The notes: generated by a model not told the origin, from the sequence alone. A stretch of DNA of 64,000 nucleotides from Polynucleobacter necessarius (GCA_900095165.1 LT606947.1:1670309-1734308), one strand, 5' to 3'; counted from the first letter of the stretch, positions 50,894-61,703 are shown. Translations and numbers: made by a program.

Positions 50894-53659
50894 ATGGTAA
50901 TCGGTCTTCTTAAAACCCTGGTCGGCAGTCGTAATGACCGCCTCTTAAAACAGTATCGCAAAGTAGTTGCCAAAGTTAGCGCTTTAGAGTCTAGCCTGCA
51001 AGCTTTGGATAATGGCGCACTGCAAGCAAAAACTGCTGAGTTCAAGTCGCGTTTGGCTGCGGGTGAGTCATTAGATGATATTGCTCCCGAGGCTTTTGCG
51101 GTAGTTCGTGAAGCGAGCTCACGGGTGATGAAGATGCGTCATTTTGATGCGCAGATGATGGGCGGCCTTGCTTTGCATCAAGGCAAGATTGCTGAAATGG
51201 GAACGGGCGAAGGTAAAACTTTAACTGCTACGCTCCCTGTGTATTTGAATGCCATAACCGGTAAAGGCGTTCACGTCATCACGGTAAATGATTATTTGGC
51301 TCAGCGAGATGCTGAGTGGATGTCAACACTTTATAACTTCTTAGGTATGAAAGTTGGCGTCAATCTATCTCAAATGGATCACACAACTAAGCAAGAAGCT
51401 TATGCAGCTGATATCACCTACGGTACCAATAATGAGTTTGGTTTTGATTACCTCCGTGACAACATGGTGCAAGACTTGGGTCAACGTGTTCAACGTGGCC
51501 TAGCTTATGCGATTGTTGATGAGGTTGACTCCATTCTGATTGATGAGGCTCGTACTCCATTGATCATTTCTGGTCAGGCTGAAGATCACACTGATTTGTA
51601 CATCAAGATTAATGCGTTGCCTGCTTACTTAGAGCGTCAAATTGGCGAAGAAAAAGCGGATGGCACCGGCGTTGAAAAGCCAGGCGATTACTGGGTTGAT
51701 GAGAAGTCCCAGCAAGTCTATTTAACAGAGCGCGGTCACGATAAGGCTGAGACAGTTTTAGTGGAGCTTGGTGCTTTGAATGATGGTGACTCTTTGTATG
51801 CCCCGCAAAATATTGCTTTGATGCATCACGTATATGCAGCATTACGTGCGCATACTCTGTACAGCCGTGATCAACAATACGTTGTTCAGAATGGTGAAGT
51901 CATTATTGTTGATGAGTTCACAGGGCGCCTAATGCAGGGTCGTCGTTGGTCCGATGGCTTGCATCAAGCTGTTGAGGCTAAAGAGGGTGTACAGATTCAG
52001 AATGAGAATCAGACCCTGGCTATGATTACTTTCCAGAACTACTTCCGTATGTACGGTAAGTTAGCTGGTATGACTGGTACTGCGGATACCGAAGCTTATG
52101 AGTTCAAGGAAATTTACAACCTTGAGACTGTGGTTATTCCTCCAAATCGCATCAGCCAAAGAAAAGATCGTCAAGATCAGATCTATAAGACATCGCGTGA
52201 GCGCTACGATGCAGTGATTAAAGATATTGAGGATTGCTACAAACGTGGCCAACCTGTGTTGGTTGGTACAACGTCGATTGAGAACTCAGAGCTAATCGCA
52301 GGCTTGCTAGACAAGCGTCAATTGCCACATCAAGTATTGAATGCGAAACAGCATGCTCGCGAAGCAGGGATTATTGCTCAAGCTGGTAGACCAAAGATGA
52401 TCACCATTGCTACCAATATGGCTGGCCGTGGTACGGATATTGTTTTGGGCGGAAACGTTGACAAACAATCTTCTTTAATTGAAGCGGATGCTGGTCTATC
52501 TGATGTAGAAAAGGCAGCCAAAATTAAGACCTTGCAGGATGAGTGGCAAAACTTGCATGATCAAGTATTAGCTGCGGGTGGCTTACACATTATTGGTACA
52601 GAGCGTCACGAGAGCCGTCGTATTGATAATCAGCTTCGTGGCCGTGCTGGGCGTCAAGGTGATTCAGGCTCTTCCCGTTTTTATCTTTCTTTAGATGATT
52701 CTCTCTTACGTATTTTTGCTGGTGATCGTCTACGCGCAGTTATGGATCGCCTCAAGATGCCGGATGGCGAGCCAATTGAAGCTGGCATGGTGACTCGCTC
52801 AATTGAGTCCGCTCAGCGTAAGGTTGAGGGTCGCAACTTTGATATTCGTAAGCAATTGCTGGAATACGACGACGTCGCCAACGATCAGCGCAAAGAGACC
52901 TATCGCTTAAGAAATGAAGTTCTTGAAAGTGTTGATGTTGGCGAGTTGATTGCCAATTTGCGTGAAGATGTCTTGCGTGGAATTTGTGGTTTATACGTTC
53001 CGTTGAAATCGATGGAAGAGCAGTGGGATTTGGTTGGCTTGGAAAATGTATTAGCCAGTGATTGGGGCTTAACAGTTGATCTGAAAAATTGGATTGAAAA
53101 TGCTGCATCTACGGACGATGAGCAGATTGTTGATCGCGTATTAGAGGCTGCAAAAGAAACTTACGATGCAAAAGTAGAACTTTCTGGACGCGCATCCTTT
53201 GCTGGATTTGAGCGCTCAGTTTTGCTCTACAGCTTAGACACCCATTGGCGCGAACATTTGGCTGTTCTAGATCATTTGCGTCAGGGTATTCATTTGCGTG
53301 GCTATGCCCAGAAAGATCCAAAACAAGAGTACCGTCGCGAAGCATTCGAGCTGTATGGTGAGCTCCTCAATGTCATTAAGAATGATGTTGTGAAAAGCAT
53401 CATGACAGTACAGATCCGTAGCGCAAGTGAGTTGGACGAAGCCTCCGAGTCGATGAATGAAGATTTGGCCAAACTCTCAGATGTGCAGTATCAGCATGCT
53501 GATGCAGATCTTGAGGTCGCTGGTTCAACTGGGGATCGTGGCGCGGCAATTGAAATTGCTCCTGCTCCAATGCGCTCCGGCCCTAAGGTCGGCCGAAATG
53601 ATCCCTGCACCTGCGGTAGCGGTAAGAAGTACAAGAACTGCTGCGGCGCATTAAGTTAA
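50894..53659 (+). CDS. secA: Preprotein translocase ATPase SecA
   Basis: 921 residues. Walker A GTGEGKTL near 104, [15 protein letters not shown] (Walker B), [10 protein letters not shown] and [18 protein letters not shown] of the second motor domain, and a C-terminal zinc finger [13 protein letters not shown] that binds SecB. Drives Sec export. Complete. Confidence 0.98.
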   Translation: MVIGLLKTLVGSRNDRLLKQYRKVVAKVSALESSLQALDNGALQAKTAEFKSRLAAGESLDDIAPEAFAVVREASSRVMKMRHFDAQMMGGLALHQGKIAEMGTGEGKTLTATLPVYLNAITGKGVHVITVNDYLAQRDAEWMSTLYNFLGMKVGVNLSQMDHTTKQEAYAADITYGTNNEFGFDYLRDNMVQDLGQRVQRGLAYAIVDEVDSILIDEARTPLIISGQAEDHTDLYIKINALPAYLERQIGEEKADGTGVEKPGDYWVDEKSQQVYLTERGHDKAETVLVELGALNDGDSLYAPQNIALMHHVYAALRAHTLYSRDQQYVVQNGEVIIVDEFTGRLMQGRRWSDGLHQAVEAKEGVQIQNENQTLAMITFQNYFRMYGKLAGMTGTADTEAYEFKEIYNLETVVIPPNRISQRKDRQDQIYKTSRERYDAVIKDIEDCYKRGQPVLVGTTSIENSELIAGLLDKRQLPHQVLNAKQHAREAGIIAQAGRPKMITIATNMAGRGTDIVLGGNVDKQSSLIEADAGLSDVEKAAKIKTLQDEWQNLHDQVLAAGGLHIIGTERHESRRIDNQLRGRAGRQGDSGSSRFYLSLDDSLLRIFAGDRLRAVMDRLKMPDGEPIEAGMVTRSIESAQRKVEGRNFDIRKQLLEYDDVANDQRKETYRLRNEVLESVDVGELIANLREDVLRGICGLYVPLKSMEEQWDLVGLENVLASDWGLTVDLKNWIENAASTDDEQIVDRVLEAAKETYDAKVELSGRASFAGFERSVLLYSLDTHWREHLAVLDHLRQGIHLRGYAQKDPKQEYRREAFELYGELLNVIKNDVVKSIMTVQIRSASELDEASESMNEDLAKLSDVQYQHADADLEVAGSTGDRGAAIEIAPAPMRSGPKVGRNDPCTCGSGKKYKNCCGALS

Positions 53660-53676
53660 GTTTAGTAGGATTAAAA

Positions 53677-53700
53677 AGAGCTGCTAGACCCGGCAGCTCT
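53677..53700 (-). terminator. Hairpin between secA and argJ
   Basis: AGAGCTGC and GCAGCTCT form a perfect eight-base stem around TAGACCCG, starting 18 bases after the secA stop. The A5 tract lies before it on the plus strand, so the poly-U side is correct only for minus-strand transcripts; no minus-strand gene ends here. It may still stop secA transcripts weakly. Confidence 0.5.
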
Positions 53701-53728
53701 GCAATGCCTCATCTACAATTGTCAGATC

Positions 53729-54964
53729 ATGACAGTTAACTTACCACTCCCCCAAAAAGACCAACTAAAGCCTGTTAAAGGTTTTCAAATGGGCATCGCC
53801 GAAGCTGGAATCAAAAAAGCTAATCGCAAAGATTTATTGGTGATGACTTTGGCTCCCGGCTCACAAGTTGCCGGTGTTTTTACTTTAAATCGTTTCTGCG
53901 CTGCGCCAGTTCAGGTTTGCCGTGAGCATTTGGCTCTGGACGGCTCTAAGGGTGAGATTCGCGCTTTGGTGATTAATACCGGTAATGCCAATGCTGGGAC
54001 TGGTGAGCGTGGTATGCAAGATGCCTTGGCAACCTGTGCTGAGTTGGCAAAAAAATTAAAACTGAACCCGGAACAAATCCTACCGTTTTCAACCGGCGTG
54101 ATTCTAGAGCCACTTCCAATTGATAAATTGATTTCTGCTTTACCGAAAGCAGTAGCTAATCTAGGTGAGGATCATTGGTTTGATGCTGCGGAAGCCATCA
54201 TGACTACGGATACGCAGCCTAAAGCTACATCCATGACAGTGCAGACTCCTGTCGGACCTGTGGCTATCACTGGTATTTGCAAGGGTGCGGGAATGATTCA
54301 TCCGAATATGGCCACCATGTTGGGGTTCATTGCAACGGATGCAGGTTTTGCGCCGGGCTTGCTCTCTACGCTAACTCAAGAAATTGCTGATCAGTCATTT
54401 AACGCCATTACGATTGATGGCGATACCTCGACAAATGATTCATTCATCATCATGGCGACTGGCCAGTCAGCGGTGCAGATCCAATCTACTGGTGATGCTA
54501 GTTATGCCCTCATTCGGACCGCATTAATTGATCTCGCGCGCAAGCTTGCTCAAATGATTGTGAGGGATGGTGAGGGAGCGACAAAATTTATTACGATTGA
54601 TGTGCAAGGTGGCAAGACTGAAGAAGAATGTCGCCTAGTTGCAGAGGCGATCGCCCACTCACCTTTAGTAAAAACAGCCTTTTTTGCCAGTGATCCTAAT
54701 TTAGGCCGCATCCTGGCTGCGATTGGCTATGCCGGCATTGCCGACCTTGATGTTAATCAAGTGCAAATGTGGCTTGGAGACGTGTGGGTTGCCAAGAATG
54801 GTGGCCGTAACCCTGATTACCAAGAGGCTGACGGACAAAGAGTTATGCAGGCTCCAGAAATTACCATCAAGATCAATTTAGGCCGCGGATCAGCGCAGCA
54901 GACGATGTGGACTTGCGACTTATCGCATGACTACGTTTCCATTAATGCTGATTACCGCTCATAG
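53729..54964 (+). CDS. argJ: Bifunctional ornithine [17 protein letters not shown]/N-acetylglutamate synthase
   Basis: 411 residues. The autocleavage site is in [13 protein letters not shown], where Thr becomes the N-terminal nucleophile of the beta chain. [13 protein letters not shown] and [13 protein letters not shown] are standard. Recycles the acetyl group in arginine synthesis. Open throughout. Confidence 0.96.
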   Translation: MTVNLPLPQKDQLKPVKGFQMGIAEAGIKKANRKDLLVMTLAPGSQVAGVFTLNRFCAAPVQVCREHLALDGSKGEIRALVINTGNANAGTGERGMQDALATCAELAKKLKLNPEQILPFSTGVILEPLPIDKLISALPKAVANLGEDHWFDAAEAIMTTDTQPKATSMTVQTPVGPVAITGICKGAGMIHPNMATMLGFIATDAGFAPGLLSTLTQEIADQSFNAITIDGDTSTNDSFIIMATGQSAVQIQSTGDASYALIRTALIDLARKLAQMIVRDGEGATKFITIDVQGGKTEEECRLVAEAIAHSPLVKTAFFASDPNLGRILAAIGYAGIADLDVNQVQMWLGDVWVAKNGGRNPDYQEADGQRVMQAPEITIKINLGRGSAQQTMWTCDLSHDYVSINADYRS

Positions 54965-54975
54965 GAACTCGTTAC

Positions 54976-55837
54976 ATGAATGAAAAATTAGAGCAACTAT
55001 TAAGCCATCTTGAGACTTTTTTACCAAAGCAGCTAACTGAAGAGCAGTGGAGATCTTCGACTGTTTTCAGATGGCGTCGTCGCGATAGCATCTTTGGGAG
55101 CATTGGATTTTTGCAACCAGTCAAACATGTTGCAGATATTGCTTTTGAAGATCTAAAGAATATCGATCGTCAACGTGATGCCATTCGTGACAATACAAAA
55201 AACTTCATCCAGAAAAAGCCTGCTAATAATATTTTGTTAACGGGCGCACGTGGCACAGAAAAGTCATCACTCATTAAAGCGAGTTTGCATGAGTTTGCTA
55301 GCCAGGGCTTGCGCTTAGTTGAAGTTGAAAAAGAGCATTTGGCTGATTTGGCTGACATTACAGATTTATTGGCTGACTGCCCAGAGCGCTTTATTGTTTT
55401 TTGTGATGACCTCTCATTTGAAGATGGTGAATCTGGTTATAAGGCGATGAAGTCCGCATTAGATGGATCTGTATCTGCTCAGGTCGACAATATCTTGATT
55501 TACGCCACTTCCAACCGACGCCATCTCTTGCCTGAATACATGAAGGACAACGAAGGCTATGTCCATGGCGATGATGGAAAAATTCATCCAGGAGAAGTAG
55601 TTGAGGAAAAGATTTCTCTCTCGGAGCGCTTCGGTTTATGGCTTTCTTTCTACCCGTCAAAGCAAGATGAATATCTAGAAATTGTTGCTCATTGGCTGCG
55701 TCATTTTGGTTTGAGTAATGCGCAAATTGATGGCGCTAGAGCTGGAAGCATTAGTTTTGGCCTTAGAGCGTGGCTTATGATCTGATCGTGTAGCTTGGCA
55801 ATTTGCTAAGCACTGGGCTGGTTCGCACACTGCTTAA
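54976..55837 (+). pseudogene. DUF815 AAA+ ATPase, Walker A mutation plus frameshift and stop
   Basis: The frame from ATG 54976 gives an AAA+ protein of the DUF815 family: TGARGTEKSS in the place of the Walker A GARGTGKSS, FIVFCDDLSF as Walker B and IYATSNRRHLLPE as sensor I. The glycine before the lysine is Glu (codon GAA 55258-55260). Near 55740 the frame shifts; the family C terminus (EALVLALERGL, then SDRVAWQFAKHW) is in another frame, which carries TGA at 55778-55780 where family members have Arg, and ends at 55835-55837. The open frame stops at 55785. Three hits, each damaging. Confidence 0.75.
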
Positions 55838-55850
55838 TCATTGACGACTC

Positions 55851-56264
55851 ATGAGCGACTCTATTCGCGCTGTTACGGAAGTTGCTGCTGGAATCTTATT
55901 GGATGCTGAGGGACGTTATCTTCTAGGGCAACGACCAGAAGGCAAGCCTTATGCAGGCTACTGGGAAGTTCCAGGTGGAAAAATTGAAAGCGGTGAATCC
56001 GTTTTCGCTGCCTTAAAGCGTGAATTGCAAGAAGAGCTCGGAATTGATATTGAGTCCAGTGAAGAGTTGGTGGTTCTAGAGCATGACTATCCACATGCCT
56101 ACGTTCGTTTGCATGTAAGCATTATTAGAAAATGGACGGGAATACCCAGGGGGTGCGAGGGTCAGGCGCTGTCTTGGCAATTGCTGGGGGGTGCGCCAAC
56201 GGTAGAGCCTTTATTGCCGGCCGCGTGGCCCATGCTGGAAAAACTTAAGCTACTAAAGGCTTAG
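55851..56264 (+). CDS. mutT: Nudix hydrolase, MutT-like
   Basis: 137 residues. The Nudix box runs GGKIESGESVFAALKRELQEELGI (start about residue 43, all metal-binding Glu present), after RPEGKPYAGYWEVPGG, the MutT signature. It removes 8-oxo-dGTP. The C-terminal QPTVEPLLPA-type ending is present as PTVEPLLPAAWPML. Converges with zapD, overlapping by four bases. Confidence 0.9.
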   Translation: MSDSIRAVTEVAAGILLDAEGRYLLGQRPEGKPYAGYWEVPGGKIESGESVFAALKRELQEELGIDIESSEELVVLEHDYPHAYVRLHVSIIRKWTGIPRGCEGQALSWQLLGGAPTVEPLLPAAWPMLEKLKLLKA

Positions 56265-57013
56265 AGCTGGCAGAGAGTGAGCCTAAAAGGCACATCCTCA
56301 TTTATTACCTGAGGCTTTTTATCTTCATCCGCCTTTAAAAAACGAATCGACAGTAAATATTTATTAGCGCTGATTTCTGAGAAGAGCGAGTCATCTTCTA
56401 CAGTAATGCGCATCAATTGATAGACCTTGCCAGATGGTGCTTGTTGATAAGAGCCTTGATGCGCAACAACATCTTTAGCTTCACCAGACTGACGCAGCAA
56501 TCTCAAGAAAATTTGACAAGCTTCATGCCATGGCAAAAGTGGCGCAACATATTTTTCTAATAACTCTCTACGTTGAGTTGGGGGAGTATTTTTCCAGGCA
56601 TGATAGCTCGGCAAATCAATCGGACTAGTCCCACCTGGAATATTTAATCGTGTGCGAATGGCGTTGAGCCATTCACTCTCAGTAATCGCAGAATTTGGCT
56701 TGCCCATGAATTGATTAATATTCAGTGCAGCTTTATCAATTTCGGATAGTGTTTGTGTCAACGCCTCTTGGTCAACTTTCTGAGAAGACTTTAAACCGTT
56801 GAGGGCATATTTCTGACGCTCAAATTCTTTGAGTAACAGCGATTTGATATCACCTCGAGAACCAATGTCACCTAAGTCAAATAACATCGCAATTGCATTG
56901 TGATGTAGTTCTGGATCATCTGATCGAAAGAAGTGATTAAAGCGCGTGAACAAATGCTCCAATCGAAGCATGCTTCGAACTAGTTCATTGAAGGGGTATT
57001 CGTAGACAATCAC
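56261..57013 (-). CDS. zapD: Cell division protein ZapD
   Basis: 250 residues. Starts with YEYPFNELVRSMLRLEHLF, the conserved DUF1342 opening, followed by a helical bundle and a C-terminal beta domain with PFRLTLCQL. ZapD bundles FtsZ by binding its C-terminal tail. Between mutT and coaE as in related genomes. Intact. Confidence 0.92.
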   Translation of the reverse strand: MIVYEYPFNELVRSMLRLEHLFTRFNHFFRSDDPELHHNAIAMLFDLGDIGSRGDIKSLLLKEFERQKYALNGLKSSQKVDQEALTQTLSEIDKAALNINQFMGKPNSAITESEWLNAIRTRLNIPGGTSPIDLPSYHAWKNTPPTQRRELLEKYVAPLLPWHEACQIFLRLLRQSGEAKDVVAHQGSYQQAPSGKVYQLMRITVEDDSLFSEISANKYLLSIRFLKADEDKKPQVINEDVPFRLTLCQL

Positions 57014-57048
57014 AAGGCTATATTCTATGACGAACTCAGGGGCTCTCC

Positions 57049-57711
57049 CTAAATTTTGAGCAATTGTTGGTGCAGGCTTAGAACCTCTGATTTGAGTTCA
57101 TCCAGGCTACCCTGATTTTCAATAACAGCGTTAGCGACTGTTAGACGGTCATTACGGCTAGTTTGCGCTTTCAGAACATTTTCCGCGTCTGAGCGGGTCA
57201 TATTGTTGCGGTGCATCATTCTTTGGATTTGAGTTTCCTCTGGGCAATCAACCACTATAAGATAGTCAATTAGCTTTACCCAAGAGCCAGATTCAATGAG
57301 CAAGGGGACCACAAAAACAAGATAAGGCACACCAGACTTGGCCAATTCAAATGCTTGTTTGCTAGTTTCTTCTTGAATTAAGGGATGGGTGATTTGCTCT
57401 AGAACTTTGCGGGCACCAGGATCTTTGAAGACTACGGCCCGCATTTTGGGGCGAATGAGAGCGCCTTGGGCGTCAATAAAGTCAGCCCCGAATGCCTTTG
57501 CAATTAATGGGATGGCTTTTCCATCTGGAGCGGTGATTTGATGAGAAATCAGGTCTGTATCAATAACCCCAGCCCCAAGCTCACCCAGCAAGTCGCTAAC
57601 TGCAGTTTTGCCAGACCCAATGCCGCCAGTTAATCCAATTAAAGGAATTTCCTCCTTTAAGGCTTTTAAACCAGTTTGGGCAGAATCAAGGTTGGAACGA
57701 GTTGAGGCCAT
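57049..57711 (-). CDS. coaE: Dephospho-CoA kinase
   Basis: 220 residues. P-loop GLTGGIGSGKTAV near residue 27, DTDLISH with the catalytic Asp, and the CoA lid LIESGSWVKLIDYLIVVDCPEETQ. Last step of CoA synthesis. The only ATG (57711) overlaps the prepilin peptidase gene by 46 bases and puts 22 residues before the usual start. A strong AAGGAGG (57657-57651) seven codons upstream of the P-loop has no ATG after it. Confidence 0.93.
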   Translation of the reverse strand: MASTRSNLDSAQTGLKALKEEIPLIGLTGGIGSGKTAVSDLLGELGAGVIDTDLISHQITAPDGKAIPLIAKAFGADFIDAQGALIRPKMRAVVFKDPGARKVLEQITHPLIQEETSKQAFELAKSGVPYLVFVVPLLIESGSWVKLIDYLIVVDCPEETQIQRMMHRNNMTRSDAENVLKAQTSRNDRLTVANAVIENQGSLDELKSEVLSLHQQLLKI

Positions 57712-58166
57712 AACAACTCAATAATGCCAGCAATCACTAAAAAGGGGCCAAAAGGAAAAGCCTGTTGCAGTTGATGGCCCCGCCATTTAAGCCAGAAAAT
57801 GCCGCCCGCTATTCCTGTAGCTGAGGCTATCAAAAGAATGCTGGGTAAAGAGCTCCACCCTAACCAAGCGCCCAGCGCTCCCAAGAGCTTGGCATCACCC
57901 ATGCCAATGCCATTTCGGTTTTTTAGAAGCCGATAGCCCGCATTTAATGACCACATTAATGCGTATCCTAGGAGCGCCCCAACAAGTACTGAACTTGGGG
58001 CGGTGAAGCGCAGATCCGAAACCCAGTTAAAAGTAATGCCCAAAAAAATCAGGGGCAAGGTAATGGCGTTTGGAAGACGGAGGGTGCGCCAATCAATATA
58101 GGCCAAATAAATCAAAGCCAGCATCAGCAGAGATTTGATGATCCAGATACTTATTTTGAGTTCCAC
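57666..58166 (-). CDS. Prepilin peptidase lacking the methylation domain
   Basis: 166 residues containing only the A24 protease half of PilD: six hydrophobic segments with both catalytic aspartates (YIDWRT and GMGDAK). The N-terminal N[17 protein letters not shown]/CxxC half of normal ~280-residue PilD is absent, and pilC ends at its GTG start (one-base overlap), leaving no room for it. It would cut pilin leader peptides but not methylate them. Could be native to compact pilus sets or a reduction. Confidence 0.75.
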   Translation of the reverse strand: MELKISIWIIKSLLMLALIYLAYIDWRTLRLPNAITLPLIFLGITFNWVSDLRFTAPSSVLVGALLGYALMWSLNAGYRLLKNRNGIGMGDAKLLGALGAWLGWSSLPSILLIASATGIAGGIFWLKWRGHQLQQAFPFGPFLVIAGIIELLWPQLVPTLILPKLV

Positions 58167-59239
58167 TAAACGATTTGCCCTAAATTAAAGATGGGTAGAT
58201 ATAGGATTATGACTAAGCTACCAATAATGGCGCCAACAAAAAGAATCAGTGCAGGCTCCAAATTTTGACTGAGTGCATTGAGTTGGCCACTTAACTGTGA
58301 GCCTAGTGTAGTGGCACGCTTATTTAACATCTCAGCCAATGCACCACTTTCGGCACCAATATGCAGTAGTAATAAAGTCTCCACATCAAGAATTCTTGAT
58401 TTAGGGTCTGCTCGCTTGAGTGACTCACCCAAAGGCCAGCCACGAGTGAGGTGTTTAAATATCTCAGCGCTAAAGTCGTGACTCACCCAGTGATTAGATG
58501 ATTGCGCGGTTACCCTCAGTGCGTCTGGGAGCGGTAAACCGGTCTCCAGAAGATGTCCTAAAGTTCGACGCCAATGACTCAGTGTTGCCAATCTAAATAG
58601 GTTGCCAAAAAATGGAATGCGTAACAAGAGGGTATCACAGTATTTTTGGAGTGCGCTAGATTTGAGCCAGGTGAATGCAAAGCTTGTAGCTATTACGAGC
58701 GTGCCTAGTGCTATTTCTAGGTAGTAATTTTGGATGCTTGTGGAAATAGAAATGAGGATTCTAGTTGGCGCTGGGAGTTCCGCTTTAAATTGCCCAAAGA
58801 CCTCTTTGAATACAGGTACAACCCAAATCATCATTACTAGGACAAGTAGAAAAGAAGTGGCTAAAGTGATTACAGGGTAGGTTAGTGACTGCTGTACTTT
58901 TCTTCGTAGTTTTATCTGGGCTTCTAGTTGCTGTGAAATTGTGCGTAATGCCAAGCTGAGGTCGCCCGTTCTCTCACTGACTCTGATGAGGTTAGAAAAC
59001 TCTGGGGAAAATTTTCCGTCTTGTGTGCTAAGACAAAAAGAAAAGCTATTGCCCTTTTGAAGCTGTATTCGAATATATTCTAGCCAAATTTGCCAAGATT
59101 TTGGCGCAGATTGAATCAATAGCTGTATGGCATTGAGCAAGGGAAGTCCAGCCTGAAGGAGGATAAGCATTTGTTGTGCAAAATGCAATTGCTCAGATTT
59201 GCTGAGTTTTCTGTTTATAAACATTTGGGCTATCGTCAA
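58166..59239 (-). CDS. Type IV pilus platform protein PilC/GspF
   Basis: 357 residues with two GspF domains, each with a cytoplasmic helical bundle before a membrane segment: FAQQMLILLQAGLPLLNAI and WRRTLGHLLETGLPLPDAL. Three membrane helices. Assembles pilin with PilB. Slightly shorter than the ~400-residue usual PilC; the start overlaps pilB by four bases. Confidence 0.85.
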   Translation of the reverse strand: MTIAQMFINRKLSKSEQLHFAQQMLILLQAGLPLLNAIQLLIQSAPKSWQIWLEYIRIQLQKGNSFSFCLSTQDGKFSPEFSNLIRVSERTGDLSLALRTISQQLEAQIKLRRKVQQSLTYPVITLATSFLLVLVMMIWVVPVFKEVFGQFKAELPAPTRILISISTSIQNYYLEIALGTLVIATSFAFTWLKSSALQKYCDTLLLRIPFFGNLFRLATLSHWRRTLGHLLETGLPLPDALRVTAQSSNHWVSHDFSAEIFKHLTRGWPLGESLKRADPKSRILDVETLLLLHIGAESGALAEMLNKRATTLGSQLSGQLNALSQNLEPALILFVGAIIGSLVIILYLPIFNLGQIV

Positions 59240-60300
59240 GTGCCAAGTTCAGAATCTAGCGATATCTGATCTACCAAGCCGGATTTTAGTAATAGTATTC
59301 CTGCTGAGTGAATATCTAGAGCCTGGGCTGACTCAAACAATTGTTTGTTTCCCAAAACTTCATGGATACCAGTGCGCCCGAAATATCCGGCACCCTTACA
59401 ACGCTTGCAAGGGGTTTTGCTTGGGGTTGAGGGGCATTGTGTGCAGCGTTTTCGAATTAATCTTTGAGAACTGACGCAACGAAGACAGGATTCAATGGCC
59501 TCTTGATCTATACCGAGACTTTTCAGTCGACATAAAGCACCAATAGCATTGCGAGTATGTAGGGTGCTTAGCACTAAGTGCCCCGTTTGTGCAGCTTGAA
59601 TAGCAAGCTGTGCGCTTGCGCAATCGCGTATTTCACCAATCATGATGACATCTGGATCTTGGCGAAGAAGGACACGAATAAGTGTAGGAAAGTCCAATCC
59701 CGCCTTTGGGTGATAAGCTACTTGATTTACTCCAGGAGGTCGGATTTCAATAGGGTCTTCAACTGAGCAAATATTGCGTTGCACTTGGTTTAGTGCGCTC
59801 AAGCAGCTATACAAGGTTCGTGTCTTACCGCTGCCAGTCGGTCCCGTTACCAAAATCAAGCCATTGGTTTGGCTAATAGCCTCTTGAATTATTTTTAGTT
59901 GGTCTGGTAACAGGCCAAGCTGATCTATGGCCAATTCTTCAAGACGGTTTGGCAAAATCCGGATAACTGCCTTTTCACCATGCAAGGTAGGAAGAATCGA
60001 TACCCGACAATCGATATTGGGGTGGCTAAAGTCATGGCCAATAGTCAGGCGCCCGTCTTGGGGTAAGCGTTTTTCTGCAATATCGAGACGCGCCAATATT
60101 TTGATGCGGGTAATTAATCGCTCATGCAGATCAATGGGGTATTGGTTTTGTAATGTGAGACGACCATCTATTCTGGTGCGCACTACGGTTTCTTGAGATC
60201 TTGCCTCAATATGAATATCCGTAGACCGAGCATTTAATGCATTAACAGCGATCTCATACCAGGTCCGAATAATGTGAGGGTCATGTAACAGCTCGCTCAA
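59236..60300 (-). CDS. Type IV pilus/secretion ATPase, PilB/GspE type, compact
   Basis: 354 residues. Walker A GPTGSGKT near residue 153, Asp box, Walker B DPDVIMIGEIRD, His box TGHLVLSTLHT and a four-cysteine zinc site near 290-305 (CTQCPSTPSKTPCKRC) are intact. The 200-residue N-terminal domain of typical PilB is missing; the gene abuts corC-like (ATGA overlap). Powers pilus extension or a related secretion system. Confidence 0.85.
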   Translation of the reverse strand: MSELLHDPHIIRTWYEIAVNALNARSTDIHIEARSQETVVRTRIDGRLTLQNQYPIDLHERLITRIKILARLDIAEKRLPQDGRLTIGHDFSHPNIDCRVSILPTLHGEKAVIRILPNRLEELAIDQLGLLPDQLKIIQEAISQTNGLILVTGPTGSGKTRTLYSCLSALNQVQRNICSVEDPIEIRPPGVNQVAYHPKAGLDFPTLIRVLLRQDPDVIMIGEIRDCASAQLAIQAAQTGHLVLSTLHTRNAIGALCRLKSLGIDQEAIESCLRCVSSQRLIRKRCTQCPSTPSKTPCKRCKGAGYFGRTGIHEVLGNKQLFESAQALDIHSAGILLLKSGLVDQISLDSELGT

Positions 60301-61586
60301 TCTTGATTTGCTTGAATGAGGGGGCGGTATAACTTCACCGTTTTTACGCCATGCTCATCAAACTGAACAATTTCCATCACTACACCAGCAATTCGAATGC
60401 TGACATCGTAATCAGGAATTGCTTCAAGTTTTTCTAAAACAAGACCATTCAGGGTTCGCGGTCCATCGAGCGGAAGATCAAGTTTCAGTAGGCGATTTAA
60501 ATCTCGCAATGAAGCAGTGCCGCTTGCAAGGTAGGTGCCATCAGCAAGCCAATGGGGATCATTGGAAAGATTGGAGAATGAGGTAGTGAACTCACCAATC
60601 AATTCCTCGACAATATCTTCAAAGGTCACGAGGCCAAGCACTTCACCATACTCATTCACAACCAGGCTTAAGCGTTGTTGGTTATCTTGGAAAAATTGCA
60701 TCTGCTGTAGAACGGGCGTTCCACTCGGAATAAAGTAAGGCTCATTTAGCAAGCACCTGAAGTCTTCATGATGAAGCTCAGAATTGCCTAGCAAAGAGAG
60801 CGCTTTCTTAACAGACAAAATACCAACAATGCGTTCGGAGTCGCCATCACATACCGGCAGTTTGTTGTGATAGCAGGTTTCTAATTGTTCAACCACCTCA
60901 CCAATAGGCCTTGAGAGATCCAATACTTCAATCTTGGAGCGAGGCGTCATTACATCGTATACCAAGATATTTTCGAGATTGAAGAGATTGAGCAAGATAT
61001 TGCGATGATGAGCGGAAACAAATCGGTTAGACTCCAGAACCAAGCTACGCAATTCTTCTTTGCTCATTACCCTGTTATCCGTCGAAGCTTGTAGTCCAGA
61101 GACTTTCATTAAGCCCGATACAAAACTATTAATGAACCAAAGTAGTGGCTTGAGGATGAAGGTAAGTGGCAGAATGAACCAGCCAACATTACTAGCAATT
61201 TTTTCAGGAAAGGCTGCACCGATGACTTTTGGGGTGATCTCGCTAAAAATAATGATGAGTAGTGCAACGACTAAAGTGGCAATCGACAACACTAGTCCGC
61301 CATCACCAAAAATATGTAAGGCAATGCCGGTAACTAGGATCGGCAAGATGGTGTTGATGAGATTGTTAGAGATCAGCAGTACTGAAAGCAGTGAATCAAT
61401 GCGCTTCAATAGTCTTTCGGCAAGTGCAGCTCCAGCGTTCCCGCCATTAGCCATTGCACGCAGGCGATGACGATTCGAAGACAGCATGCTGGTTTCGGCC
61501 ATGGAAAAGAAGCCGGATAGTGCGAGTAAAAATAGGACTAATGCGACTTGGCCAATAAAGGGCCAATCATCAAAAAAGGTGTCCAT
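60297..61586 (-). CDS. CNNM/HlyC-CorC family protein
   Basis: 429 residues: DUF21 membrane domain (four helices, SGFFSMAETSMLSSNRHRL), two CBS domains (VMTPRSKIEVLDL; VLQQMQFFQDNQ), and a CorC-HlyC C-terminal domain (LNRLLKLDLPLDGPRTLNGLV). Members are linked to magnesium/cobalt efflux. Upstream of the pil genes on the same strand. Complete. Confidence 0.87.
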   Translation of the reverse strand: MDTFFDDWPFIGQVALVLFLLALSGFFSMAETSMLSSNRHRLRAMANGGNAGAALAERLLKRIDSLLSVLLISNNLINTILPILVTGIALHIFGDGGLVLSIATLVVALLIIIFSEITPKVIGAAFPEKIASNVGWFILPLTFILKPLLWFINSFVSGLMKVSGLQASTDNRVMSKEELRSLVLESNRFVSAHHRNILLNLFNLENILVYDVMTPRSKIEVLDLSRPIGEVVEQLETCYHNKLPVCDGDSERIVGILSVKKALSLLGNSELHHEDFRCLLNEPYFIPSGTPVLQQMQFFQDNQQRLSLVVNEYGEVLGLVTFEDIVEELIGEFTTSFSNLSNDPHWLADGTYLASGTASLRDLNRLLKLDLPLDGPRTLNGLVLEKLEAIPDYDVSIRIAGVVMEIVQFDEHGVKTVKLYRPLIQANQD

Positions 61587-61703
61587 CAGTTATGCCTGCA
61601 AAGAGTAAGGAACAACCAATATAGCAAAGTGCCATTTCACTAGCTATAGCTGTTTGAGAATCTTGACTGAATTTATCCTTCAATCTGTGTCAGAATCTTC
61701 CTC

